The notes beneath the pieces were generated by a model. The model was not told where the DNA came from. It saw only the letters and a list, made by a program, of their open reading frames with translations, and made no database searches. Of a stretch of DNA of 64,000 bases, positions 10,321-20,254 are shown in pieces. A program made the translations under genes and the position numbers. The DNA is from Panorpa germanica (taxonomy: Eukaryota > Arthropoda > Insecta > Mecoptera > Panorpidae), in NCBI GenBank assembly GCA_963678705.1, contig OY783206.1:24501807-24565806 (forward strand), in the 5' to 3' direction. Every line of letters begins with the position of its first letter. Position 1 is the first letter of the stretch.

Positions 10321-11272
10321 GCGTTCACACTTGCGTGTTTGGGTTCAAACATTTCGTTTTTGTGTACGAACACGCATTAGTGGACGAAGTTCGTACTTAT
10401 GTGGCAATCATTTGAATTCCATACACGACGACATATGAGGTGCGACCAGTGGCCTAGAGGGGACTTAGAGTAAACTCTTTGACATGAAATAAACCGCTTT
10501 TGGCGACCTCTAGGAATATTATAGTTTCTATGAACTAAAATTCTCGGCAACTCAACTTAAGAAGGGAATGAAGGGTAAAGGGATTTCACTTATGTACATC
10601 CAAGTGTATTTCCTTGCTCCTCAGGCTCATCGAATAGCCTAACATGATCTCAGTAAAAGTCGCATGGTTTTAGAGACATCGTTACTTTAAAGTGTTTTTT
10701 TTTTAATTACCTATTTTTTAACATTGTTAGTGCTAGTTTTAGAGAATATATATATATGGAGAGATAGTGCTGGACCTGAAAGTGTGTCCAAAATGTGTGC
10801 GAGAGAAGTCGAAAGTGACCTTTCTCTTTCGCACACATTTTGTACACACTTTTAATCTATAGATTAGTTATTAGATTACTAAGCTCCCTGCAAAATTTAA
10901 ACCGTTTATTTTATTTTGTTTTGTGAGAAAATTAACATTTGCCATGTGTGCTATAAACCTTTTTGTCCGATTCAAATATATGGTATTTATACCATATTAT
11001 TATTATTATTTATGTTTTTTTAATTTTTTTTTGTACACATTGTAAACTATTTATTTAAATAGAAGACATAATACACTTGCAAATATTAAATCCAACAAGT
11101 GTATAGACCACTAGTATTGCTCATTTTCGAACTTTTCGCTGTAACTTATCGCTAACTTCAGCGACGTACTCAGTAGGCTATCTCTCTCTTTGCCTCGTCG
11201 CTTCCTCTTACACGCTTCCTCTATTCTTATATCTCTATGCAAATAATCGAACACGCAAGTGTAAACTCGGCT
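10318..11272. mobile_element. DNA element of about 950 bp with long TIRs (U1 only)
   Basis: The left end cgcgttcacacttgcgtgtt and the right end cgaacacgcaagtgtaaactc are inverted copies (about 20 of 23 bases). Inside are a second near-perfect palindrome at 10779-10852 (agtgtgtccaaaatgtgtgc against gcacacattttgtacacact), a short (TA)n run and no transposase. The segment 10485-10555 (accgctttt...gaactaaaatt...ctcggc) is also found at 18776-18840. The element ends 31 bp from exon E3. Confidence 0.55.
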
Positions 11273-11302
11273 TCTCTATTTGATATTGTTTTTGTATTTA
11301 AC

Positions 11303-11416
11303 CTCAAAAGCGTTCCTGTTATTGCTGTGACAAGTTGATGTAGATGGTTGATGGTGATGCTCGTGTTGATGTTGTTCTCTCGCTGTGTTAAGATTACGAA
11401 CGTTTGAAACCACATT
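11303..11416 (-). CDS. Orphan modular gene, exon E3, U1 only
   Basis: Acceptor catgtaatatattttcag, like those of E4 and E5. The donor gttaaat is weaker than the others. 114 bp, phase 0 at both ends, 38 residues: starts NVVSNVRNLNTARE, then a histidine/glutamine run (QHQHEHHHQPSTST) and ends NNRNAFE. The PSTS motif links it to E4 and E5. It is the least certain exon because of the donor. Confidence 0.45.
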
Positions 11417-12719
11417 CTGAAAATATATTACATGAGACATTAATCACTTTTTGTCCGCTAAATACATAAATAAATATACCTACAAAAACATAACCTTAAA
11501 ATATTTTTTTTTTTTGTAAATAAAGCAAAAACTTTAATTAACAAGTAAAAATGAATGATCTAGATTTAAATGTAACGGTGGTTGCAATTGATAGAAACGG
11601 TTAAAGTTAAAAGTGGGCGGTAGGGTTTCAACTTTTTTTTTCATTTTCTTTTTATTTATTTATATTATTATTGTATAAAAATTTGAAGTCGATTGGCCTA
11701 AAACTGTGACTTCTCTGGTCTGCTTTCGTGTTACTTTGAAACTTTTAAATGCGGTTTCTCACACTTAACTTTTTTAGAGTTGGTGTCCTCTCTAGCTCAA
11801 AATCTACTGAACCGATTCTTTTGAAATTTTGCACACTCTTTCTTTGCATAAATGCCGAGGTAACGCTGTCGAGTTTATTTTAATTTTTTAATTTTAGCGT
11901 ATTTTAAAATAACAAAGTTTCTGATTTTCATGAAGAATCGGTATTTTGACTTCTAAGTGCTGTAAAATACTGAAAAATCAATAAAAAAAGAAAAACTCGA
12001 CAGGACCTTCCCCCCTTACCTAAAATGCTATCAGGGGTATTATTTTTCAATAAATGAGTTTGATTTATGATTCAAGCATGCGCATAGAGAACAAATAGAA
12101 ACATATACCTTTCTCTCTCGCACACATTTTGGACGCACTTTTAATCTAAAGGAAACATAGGCTATTCACGCTCCAAAATGGCTACAAATTGCACGGTTCG
12201 ACGATTGAGTGCAGGAAACTGATGTTCAGTGGAAATATCTAGTGGAGGGGAGCGCAATAAGTGACTGTCACAGTAGCTTATGAAATATGAGGAAAAATGA
12301 ATAAATGTTAATTTGTTGATTAACCGTACAATCAAGTCAACATTTGGTCACACTTGTTATTGAGTCCGTGTTTTGCATTAGTTATTAATCATATTAATAA
12401 TTAATTCATAAGAAAAAATAATCAGTTTTTGTGTTATTTTCTTTGTCAAACGAAAAGGTTAAATGTCAAGTTTTTATAAAACTATTTCAAGTATGTTGTT
12501 ACAAAAATAAGGTAAGACTCATATAGATGTTAACCTACAATGGCGTTTTCTATGTAAGAAAAAATGTTGCCTTTACTTTAAATTCATTCTCTAAATTTTT
12601 GGCTAAGTGTACTCACTTTGGTATTCTACTAGTAGCGAGTAAAATGAAACCTACATTGTTTTAATGCCTTACATATGAAAACACCATAATGTTAGATAGA
12701 TTTCTCTTGTGTGTCTTAC
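11417..12719 (-). other. Intron between E2 and E3
   Basis: From about 11620 this matches U2 (26430), U3 (38970) and, from about 12115, U4 (52850). The block 12256-12450 is a duplicate of 6720-6905. Single copies of the palindrome arm seen at 10779-10852 occur at about 12110-12142 (cgcacacattttggacgc). No gene is seen. Confidence 0.5.
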
Positions 12720-12911
12720 CTGCATTGGAGATGCTTCTCTTGTCAATCGCCCCACGGTGTTTGTGTTGTTTCTAACATATTCGTTCGTATATGGTTCAGG
12801 ATATAGGAACGAATCCATATCTGATAATACCACTGGTGCCAATAATCCAGCAGCATACCTCTCCATGAGGCTGGCCATTCTATCACTAGTGGTATTCTCT
12901 TCCTTAATCTC
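12720..12911 (-). CDS. Orphan modular gene, exon E2, U1
   Basis: Acceptor ttgtgttactattctag, donor gtaagac (near consensus); 192 bp, phase 0 at both ends, 64 residues. The reading starts EIKEENTTSDRMASLMERYA, then APVVLSDMDSFLYPEPYTNE, and ends GRLTREASPMQ. In U2-U4 one codon (Asn) is added before PEPY, in frame. Frames on the opposite strand and in the other minus frame here are shadows. No domain is recognised. Confidence 0.65.
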
Positions 12912-13086
12912 CTAGAATAGTAACACAAATATATTAGAAACAATTCGTAAAAATCATTTATGAGCGAGAGATATTTGAGTCTACCAAATGAAATAAGGAT
13001 TTGTAGACAAAACTAGTGAAACAAGATGAAATTCAATACATGAGTATCTGTTAATTATTGGTTATTTTTCATTTCAAGAAAGGTCC
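12912..13086. other. Short intronic stretch
   Basis: An AT-rich stretch between E2 and a plus-strand open frame. It is conserved between units and nothing else is seen in it. Confidence 0.4.
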
Positions 13087-13293
13087 ATGAGTTACGAACT
13101 TTCTGGGCCTATGTCCTCAACATTTCTAAACGATGGCTCAAGATTGCTCAACTACTTATGCTCTGATACCATTGGCAGAAGATATGATGATAACGAAAAG
13201 ATAGATGTCAGAGCGTATCTAAAGAAAATAGTTGTAGAAAAAGACCAGTCGAAATTAGCAAAGATAAAAGCGGGAAGACAAGAAGATAGGTAA
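13087..13293 (+). other. Conserved plus-strand open frame of unknown status, U1
   Basis: A 68-residue charged frame, starting MSYELSGPMSS and continuing with SDTIGRRYDDNEKIDVR and VVEKDQSKLAK. It is open in all four units. Substitutions between U1 and U2 are mostly amino-acid changing (E/K, A/V, I/M, K/R), so selection is not evident. It ends at TAA in agataggtaa, which also resembles a donor. Downstream (from about 13301) the frame of GAGAGATGGGTGGCAACG would read RWVAT, similar to RWVST in E6, but the gap is only about 16 nt, too short for an intron. It may be a decayed antisense exon or a chance frame. Confidence 0.25.
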
Positions 13294-13389
13294 ATTAATA
13301 TCCAGGAGAGATGGGTGGCAACGCCACTGAAAAAAGAACGTTACAGGAAGATATTTGTTCAGTTTAAGGTAAGAGTTTTACTGGGGTTT

Positions 13390-13925
13390 GCATATCATTC
13401 CTATCCTTTCCAGAGGAAAAATCTCACTTTTTCTCATGATTTTATCGGCTAACTTACATCTCATCTTTTGGAGATAACAAAATCTGGAAACTTATCACAC
13501 CATTTGCTAAAATGTCACAATTACCCGAGCAGATTCACTACAGAGCTACACTTTCTGGCAGATTCCACACAATATCGAAGAGGTTTTCTTCATATACCGT
13601 TCAAAGAGTAGCTTTACACTAAAGATCCAGGTCATATCCAATCCATAAATTGTTCACACTCTAAGTGGTCTGCTAAATGTCCCAGTAAACAATTTGGTAA
13701 TCCAGTGGAAATCATGTTTAATGAAATCTATGAACTTTTACCGTGAAAGAGTTTGCTCATAGTCGTTCCGTATTAAATGTCTCTCTTATGGGCAACAAAT
13801 AGCGATGAGTGAGTATAGATCAATTATAGTACAACATTCCTTGTGTTCCATTTCCAATTTTCCTTATTCATCATTGACTTTAACTTTCTTGATTACTGCA
13901 GCTTCTTCATCCAAGCAAGTGACAA
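13390..13925 (-). pseudogene. Decayed DDE (mariner-like) transposase remnant, U1
   Basis: In U2-U4 the same place reads on the minus strand KKVKFNDEAHFKLNKHDNKE, matching the SDEAHF-x-L-x-G-x-x-NKQN block found in many insect DDE transposases. In U1 a deletion of about 30 bp removed the EAHF part. Further weak matches (DLDL for the PDLTPLDF block) lie at lower coordinates. Stops and frameshifts are numerous. Confidence 0.4.
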
Positions 13926-13965
13926 ATTTGAGATATTATTAGTAGCTTATCTAAACTTATAAGTG

Positions 13966-13971
13966 TTTATT
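13966..13971 (-). terminator. AATAAA polyadenylation signal after the alternative last exon, U1
   Basis: AATAAA on the minus strand, 37 nt past the stop codon at 14008. It is also present in the other units. Confidence 0.4.
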
Positions 13972-14007
13972 TAAAGTAATTACTACATGTTCTTAACTGT
14001 AATTAGT

Positions 14008-14139
14008 CTAATCGGAATGTTCTATTCGTTCTTCTGAATTGTCTTCAGCTATCTGAGAATGTGGTTCATGATGTGCTGCCTCAACTAGAATTCCGTCACT
14101 GATGCTGTTCATTACTTCAAATAGATCTGTAGCATATTC
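14008..14139 (-). CDS. Candidate alternative terminal exon (E-alt), U1
   Basis: Acceptor gaactctttcag, then a 43-residue acidic frame starting EYATDLFEVMNSISDG and ending DNSEERIEHSD before TAG, with AATAAA 37 nt on. It opens in phase 0, so it could splice directly to E1 to give a protein of about 60 residues, or it may belong to another transcript. Acidic here contrasts with the basic E7-E8 end, so the two ends would make very different products. The frame is open in all units with no indels. Confidence 0.45.
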   Translation of the reverse strand, partial: EYATDLFEVMNSISDGILVEAAHHEPHSQIAEDNSEERIEHSD

Positions 14140-15509
14140 CTGAAAGAGTTCATACTTTTTATGGTTCTTTTAGATATTCCAATTTTATTAGGTCTCTCGA
14201 TCTTGTGTTCTTCCTTAGAGCTCCCGTGTTTAATACATCTGCAAGTCCTCGTGGCTTATACCAAATAAATCTCAATCAGTCTCGTCTTCATAAGGCTATT
14301 TACCGATACCAGGCATGCCACCTGTCCTGTAGACTAAAACCATTCATTTTTCTTTACTAGTTCTATACCAAATGGAAATTTGATTAATTGTAGATCTTGC
14401 AATTGAGGTCAAATAAAGGTAGGTATCTCCACCACATTGCCTAAGAAGTATAAATCAATATGAATACGCACCAAAAACTGCCTCTTTGTAAATAAATTGT
14501 TCTTCTTCAAATATTTTATATCATATCCAAAAATTTTCCGTTTAAAATGTGTCCACAGTCGCTAAAGATGCTCTCTTTAAAAAATCTATCTTCTTCTTCC
14601 TTTTTGACAAAACTTTGGAGCTCTTATAAGTAGGTTTACATTCTTTGAAGTAATAGATCTGAAACTAGAAGTCCAACACCTTGCACTCAAGGTGACATAA
14701 AGATAGAGCCTAGCAAGATACACCTCAGTAATACCACCTGAACAAAGTACCAACCATATCTTATTTAGATTGTCTTCATTCCTAATCAGCGTTTTGCTAA
14801 TCAACATACCTTTTCAGATCAAACTGTGCCGCGTGGAGCAGTTCAACGGTTATGTTGTTGGTTCATTTTTACAATCTATCATTTCATACAAAACCAAATG
14901 ATGAAGCTAAACATCTACTATTCCCGCTATAATGGTGAGTCATTGTACAATTACTATTCCTAGCCATAAGGCTATGTCATGTTTTAATTTGTACGTTGGT
15001 TAAAAATGATCCATATTTAGTAATATTGTGCCCATGATTTTACTGATACGATATGGCAATAACTACATTATCAACGACCTATTTTTGTATGGTTGACAAA
15101 TAGATCATGATATTACAGATATTGAAGACACCCCGGCAAGCAGAGTGTTCCTGTAGGTGCCACACAAAACTCTTAAAATGTGAAGCTCCGATTTTAAACG
15201 TCACAGTAATATAATATAATATTTTCTAAAATACTAATATATAAATCATTTAAAAAATAGAAAACAATTTTAACTTTTAAAAAGTAAAACATTTAAATAA
15301 GATAATAATTTGACATTGACATTTGTGTTTATAGGAAATGGATGGCATGAAATTAGGAACAAATAAACCAAAAAAGATGTAAAATCCAAAAAGTTTGATT
15401 TCTTAAACTATAAAATTAACAATTTGCATTTTTAAAATTTAAAAATAAAAGAACATGAAAAATAAAAAAAAAATTACTTCTAAAATATTATGAATTTTTT
15501 TATACTTAC
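14140..15509. other. Intron region between E1 and E-alt with decayed coding-like pieces
   Basis: Minus-strand frames at 14586-14807 and about 14150-14260 look coding-like but are broken in the other units. On the plus strand, 29723-29877 in U2 (acceptor ccttttcag, residues CLVEQFNCYVVGSF..., donor gtgagtc in phase 0) could join a short piece after tgtgtttatag near 15335 (EMDGMKLGTNKPKKM then stop). In U1 that exon has two deletions, of about 17 and 19 nt. These may be remains of another mobile element; no call is made. Confidence 0.3.
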
Positions 15510-15560
15510 CATTTTAATATCGGAAACGTATATATTTTCCGTAATGTCGATATCTTCCAT
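15510..15560 (-). CDS. Orphan modular gene, exon E1 (start codon exon), U1
   Basis: ATG at 15560-15558, 17 residues MEDIDITENIYVSDIKM, then a near-consensus donor gtaagtat. 51 bp, so the exon ends in phase 0 and can join E2 or E-alt directly. This start was chosen because it is conserved in all units (MEEID... in U3/U4). In U2 the 17-residue reading survives eight base changes, five codons being synonymous. No signal peptide is visible, so an intracellular protein is likely. The whole U1 model (E1-E8) is about 353 residues, basic towards the C-terminus, without a recognised domain. Confidence 0.65.
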
Positions 15561-16887
15561 TCTAAGTTGATGTAATCCTTGCTATAAGAATTTGCAGCTG
15601 TTTTACTCCTGTAAACATAAATGTAAAACAGTTTAAATCGATTTTGCGAGCAGTTCGGCTGCTAAGTTGAGAACAAATTCTGTTTAGTGCCTTGAAATCT
15701 TTAATGATATGAATATACTTCCTTGCAAAAATACTTTTTTGGCGTACAACTCAAAAACGGTAAAAGAACTTAAAAAATTTCCATCTTTCTTTTTGTATAT
15801 TTTTTTATGTATTTATCATAAAATTTCATTGATTTAAATTCTCTGAATTATAGATGTAAGAAATTAAGTTGATTAACAACCATAGTAATATAAATATAAA
15901 AACAAATTAACTTAATCAATTATATTTAAGAAGCGTATGATGAAATTATCGGGACAGTTTCTTAAGGGTTACTTCCACATACTGAATTTTAGTTTAATTT
16001 CTTAATGTTTTAACCTTAAATTTTCCTTTGACAAGAATCGAATCGTTTAAGATTCGCAGTAGATTTAGAAAAATTGTTTGTAGTGAAGTACCAGCTCGTG
16101 AAATTTAATTAAATAATAATAATAATGTTATATGCATAATGCATGCTCACTAACATATTAAAATTAAAAATGAAACAGTATGTAGAAATAATGTTTAAGT
16201 AATAATTGGGGCTTGTGAACCATGCCTTGTGTCTACAAAACTGGTGTCCAATTTTTTTTTAATAAGTCGCAATATTGTTCAACAGGATTCGGATAAGCGG
16301 GGGTATTATTATATAATAATAAACGTTTAAAATTATATTATGCAATAATCAAAGAAGATATCATGTGTAAATGGATTTTGAAACGTATGTAGCAAACAAT
16401 TGACAAGCAAACAGAAATATTTTAAATAATTAGAACAATGGTAAATATAAATTTACGAATATTTTATACGAATTTTACTAATACTACGCGAGATGTATTA
16501 AGGGCGATACGTTTGCTGATTTTGTATAAAATTATGGTAAGCCCTTATTTGTGGCGGTAATTTGCTTCTAAAAATATTTTAATTCGAGTAGCCCCTAAAA
16601 CGTTAGCAGATTCCTGTTTTATTAACAATTATGATAGTAATATTAATTACTACGTTTAATTCACGAATAATGTTGGGGATATAACGGCCAAAAAATGAAC
16701 TGAAAATCGGAAATCAATTTTTCATATTAAAAAAACCGTCCATTGTTTTTAATATTAAAATCTTTAAATAATATTCAATATAAAAAGAAATAATTCATAA
16801 TCCAATATTAGAAATTAATATTAAAAATATTATTTAATTCAAGAATTAAAATAAAATTAAAAATATATAATTAAATTTAAGAAATAC
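15561..16887. other. 5' flank of E1 (U1)
   Basis: AT-rich with no open frame. It holds a hairpin-like pair around 15866-15921 (aagttgattaac and ttaacttaatcaatt) and a 'ggggcttgtgaacca' MITE end at 16208. U2 has lost most of it, while U3/U4 carry about 200 extra bases beside E1 (43044-43240, 56404-56600). Confidence 0.4.
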
Positions 16888-17132
16888 CTGATAAATAAGA
16901 TGGGTTCTTATGAGATTCTAGAACAGTCGATCCAATGTTATACTAATTTATTAGATTGTCCTTGAACAATAGGTCTGATCAGCTCGAGATCTAAAATAAT
17001 ACTAACTGAATAAAATAAAAGCGTGCAACTGGTGCAAGATCTTTTGTTTAAAACAGAGGCGAATCAAGTGGTTCCCGATCGAATCGTGGGTGATCATTGA
17101 TGCCCATTAGAACCGAGTTTCAAAAGATGGCG
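16888..17132 (-). promoter_or_regulatory. Candidate leader exon/promoter module A, U1
   Basis: On the minus strand a stretch ends at a donor (ttatcag then gtatttct at 16887-16888) and begins near CGCCATCTTTTG (17121-17132 as CAAAAGATGGCG on the plus strand), a YY1/Pho-like core. It is homologous to module B (17807-18029). Both retain the donor, the AGATCT/acaaaag text and the GATGGCG motif. I infer two alternative untranslated first exons spliced to E1; no transcript evidence. Confidence 0.35.
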
Positions 17133-17289
17133 ATACTACCCAAATTATGCAAATTAATGATGAATATTTAATTAATCAAGAAAATAACCTTGAAGAAATT
17201 AAATGTACATACATCCCTAAATGCAGTGTATTATTCTACTAAATACTGGGGCCCTCTTGTTTTTAATATTAATATCTTTCAATTAATGT

Positions 17290-17730
17290 AGAATATCCAA
17301 TATAAAACGTGCTTCACAATACAAGGGGTTTTTTTTTTAATTTTCGAATGAAATAAATGTCAATATGTTTTTACTTTCTTAAATATCCAAATGTTTACGG
17401 AGTTATAGCTATATCAAATTTGTTTTTCAGTTTTTCCTTGTGCACAACCAGCTATTAGTGTAAATGACGTATCACACACAAACTCGTATGCGTCTCTGTA
17501 GTATAAAAGACATGCCTTGTTTGCTACATGTGACGTAACAAGTATTGAAAATTTCTATAACGTTGAATCCCGTTAACAATTAAAGTGAAAAAATGACATT
17601 TTTAGTTGTTAATATCTCCTAAAATACAAGGAGTTAATAATTAATCAATTAAAAAATAATTGGACATTTGAGGTTCTTATTATACGAGTATAATTTTATA
17701 GAAATGAAAACATGAATCACAAGCCCATGG
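17290..17730. mobile_element. 'GGGCTTGTG' family MITE remnant between leader modules (U1)
   Basis: The right end is aatcacaagccc followed by AT. Internal text (gttgaatcccgttaacaatt, gacatttgaggttctt) matches the family. The left end is unclear, near acaaggggttttt. Equivalents lie at about 31540-31939, 44940-45296 and 58310-58669, so this insertion predates the unit duplications. Confidence 0.5.
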
Positions 17731-17806
17731 GAAAAAATATTATTTAATTAAAATATTTAAAAAAAAGAATATAAATTAAAAATATGTAATTAAATTTAAT
17801 AAATAC

Positions 17807-18029
17807 CTGATAGAGTTTTATGAGATTCAAAAGCAGTTAGATTCAATATTATATTAACTTGAATAAGAGGTCCTTCCTAATCAAGATCTAAATTAATACT
17901 AACGATATAAAATAAAAGCGCGCTACTAGTGCAGGAACTTTTGTTTAAAACAGAGGCGAATCAAGTGGGTGCCAATCTAATTGTGGGAGATCGTAGTTGT
18001 CCATTTAGATCGAGTTCCAAAAGATGGCG
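17807..18029 (-). promoter_or_regulatory. Candidate leader exon/promoter module B, U1
   Basis: The second copy of the leader module, about 0.9 kb further upstream on the minus strand. Donor ctatcag then gtatttat at 17806-17807; CCAAAAGATGGCG at 18017-18029. In U3 and U4 the motif reads CCAAAATATGGCG, whereas module A keeps AAGATGGCG. Confidence 0.35.
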
Positions 18030-18439
18030 TCACTATGTAATTGTGCAAATTATGAGGAAATGAAATACAAAAAATCATAAATCATTACAATTATGACTTT
18101 ATCAATGAAACTAATTTAATCTCTATATTTTAAATATTATTACTCGTATTCATAACCTATAAATGAAGTATTACAAATGTTTATAAATGTATATATTGTT
18201 TTAAGTGTTAATACCTATATAGAGTTGACGCGCTCAAATAAATATTTTAAAAGAAAACAGGTTATACCGTAGATATATAGATTGAATATCTGATATTTGT
18301 TAATATTCTTTTATTTTATTCATCCTTCCTCCAAACTTCTCTTACTTTTTATATTGTTCTTACATATTTTTGTATTATAATGATTTCTTTTGTATTTTAT
18401 TGTTTTGCACGATGGAATTATTTTGTACCACTTTGCCAT

Positions 18440-18658
18440 TGGCTGCGTTCAGGACCATTAACTGTTATAATATGTTCAACACATATTCTCTGCATATTTC
18501 TCTGTTTCAATTAATATATACTTTATTTGGAATAATTCCAAGCGCGGCTTATAGTGGTAGTCAATCAAAAGTAACGAATATTTTTAATGAGAAAAATGGC
18601 CACCGATAACTACCATTCATTTCGTTATAACAAAACAGCAATGTCCTGAACGCACCCA
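18440..18658. mobile_element. Short MITE with GGCTGCGTTCAGGAC ends (U1)
   Basis: The left end tggctgcgttcaggac and the right end gtcctgaacgcaccca are inverted repeats that extend imperfectly about 30 bp inward (tgttataa). The element is 219 bp. It is present in all units (about 32621, 46853-47060, 60239-60446), degraded at the right end in U2. The open frame at 18370-18609 runs over it and is judged incidental. Confidence 0.6.
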
Positions 18659-18904
18659 GTATTCCAACCTGAGTTACAAGAACTCTTTGATTTTGTTAAA
18701 AGACGAAAGACTCCGGCAGTAGTAGGTTACAGTATTTTAATTATAGATTTGACATTTCATATCATTTCCCATACTGAAAAAACCGCTTTCAGCGACATCA
18801 TTTATGTTGTATTTTCTATGAACTAAAATTTCTCGGTGACTCAGTACTAGGACTTTTTTCAGTATTATAAGATTTTACTTTAAGTAATGGTCCCTGTCAT
18901 TTCC

Positions 18905-18913
18905 TATATATAA
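18905..18913 (+). promoter_or_regulatory. Possible TATA box of the THAP gene (U1)
   Basis: TATATATAA about 75 bp before the THAP start codon. It is kept in all four units (33101, 47306, 60693 approximately). Confidence 0.3.
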
Positions 18914-18985
18914 CATAACGGTTTCGTTTACGAAATTACAATCGCTAATTATCTTAAAAAGATTCAAAAATAAATAAACAATAAC

Positions 18986-19274
18986 ATGAGTGCGATATGT
19001 ATGGTTAAAAATTGTGAAAGTAAAACTCAAAATCAACGTTTCCATAAATTCCCAGAACAAAGAATCTTTGCTTTAAAATGGTGTGAAGCAATAGGAAGAC
19101 AAGATTTAAAATTAATTAGAATGACTAAATTGATGGAAAAAACTATATGCTCTAATCATTTTACTAAAGGTGATTATACTTGTCGTGATGGTGAAGTGGT
19201 TTTATTAGCAACTGCTGTGCCACACATAATAGCAAACGCAAGAGTCACTGAACAAATGGATACAAAAAACAATG
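18986..19274 (+). CDS. THAP-domain exon 1, U1
   Basis: The reading starts MSAICMVKNCESK. It has a full C2CH THAP zinc finger: Cys5, Cys10, Cys55 and His58 (CSNHF), with the conserved Pro23 (HKFP), Trp32 and the AVP motif at residues 77-79. THAP domains bind DNA and form the N-terminus of P-element transposases and THAP proteins. The exon ends at a donor (aatg then gtataa, 19275), phase 1. The downstream exon found in U4 is lost here: the intron is cut at 19606 by the unit junction. Unspliced, the frame stops at 19321 after 111 residues. Only two base differences from U2 were seen in the exon. Confidence 0.8.
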
Positions 19275-19321
19275 GTATAAACATTTTAAATAATATTATA
19301 TTTTTACATTTAGTCAGATAG

Positions 19322-20250
19322 TAGAATCTTTTATACTAGATCTTTTTTATAGTAGAATAAGAAAAGACGCTTCAAATTCTATCAATTTATTATATTTTCT
19401 GTTTAACTTTTGTTATAAGTTCCACATTTATATATATAACCTAAAAATCGTTTCGTTATTCATCATTAATAAAAGTTCCATACTCTTTCAAAGATCTATT
19501 ATACTTCTAAAGTAAATATATTACGATTTGGAAAACTGCCGTTGCTTATTGTTTCCAATCAGATACATTTGATTGGAAACTAGAGAAAAAAATATTAACT
19601 TCGTATTATCCATTTCTAAAACCATAATATTTATATAGATAAATTACTATAATAATTATGGTACATATATAAAATAATATTTAAAACACTTACCCTATTT
19701 ACTAATTAATTAATTTTTCAAAATATAATCTTGCCTGAGTGAGTATAAATGAATTGCATATGTGTGTGTAGAGTATATACATGTATTTGTATATATGTGC
19801 ATTTTAGGGTAGGGAGAGAGAATGGGAACATTAAAAATCATAAATTCATTTATAACATTTATTAAAATTAATTGAATCATATAATATAATATGTATTAAC
19901 ATTAATTGAATATATATTATAGCAGTGTAATCTAATATTTTTAAAATGAAAGATCTATCGCCAGATATTGATAAAACAATATTATGCACTCTTAAGCATA
20001 ACTAAAATCTAAAGACCAACATCGTTATTGTGTATGATGTTTGCAGCATAATTTTCAAAAATACATACATACATAAATAATAAATAGAAGTTCCAGTAAA
20101 GGACATAATTGAAAATAAAAATACCAGTTACTTATTATTATTAAACGAAATATTGCTATTAAAGAATAAAAAAAATACAGCGAAGACAAAGTTGTAAGTG
20201 TTTAAGTTAATAATAAGAGTAAATAATTAAACTAAATTATTTTTATATAG
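19322..20250. other. THAP intron remnant and U1/U2 junction
   Basis: 19322-19606 matches the THAP intron of U4. At 19605 it switches to a copy of 541 onward. After about 19730 the sequence is found only in U2; it is AT-rich, with no gene visible before the P-like remnant. Confidence 0.5.
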
Positions 20251-20254
20251 TAAA

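Larger units (their letters stand above)
541..19605. repeat. Tandem repeat unit U1 (longest, most divergent)
   Basis: This is the first of four head-to-tail copies. Its start is set by homology between 541-660 and 19605-19722 (shared text such as aaaccataatatttatatag). Its end is the point where the sequence after the THAP exon, shared with U4 up to tcgtat, switches to a copy of position 541. U1 alone carries about 4765-11575, with exons E3-E6 of the minus-strand gene. It differs from U2-U4 by many substitutions and indels, although the THAP exon and exon E8 are almost or completely identical. Confidence 0.85.

Noticed and set aside
13300-13370. Second plus-strand exon RWVAT... after the 13087 frame
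   Set aside because: The implied intron would be about 16 nt, and the reading is frame-shifted in U2-U4.
14280-14330. Walker-A-like reading (TGGMPGIGK) on the minus strand
   Set aside because: It ends at once in a stop codon, with no helicase or ATPase context; coincidence.
2782-15560. Aphid 'bicycle' effector gene (many small exons)
   Set aside because: There is no signal peptide and no paired Cys-Tyr-Cys motifs, and all joins are phase 0; the resemblance is limited to many short exons.
18370-18609. Hydrophobic 79-residue frame upstream of the THAP gene
   Set aside because: It runs across the GGCTGCGTTCA MITE and is broken in U3/U4.
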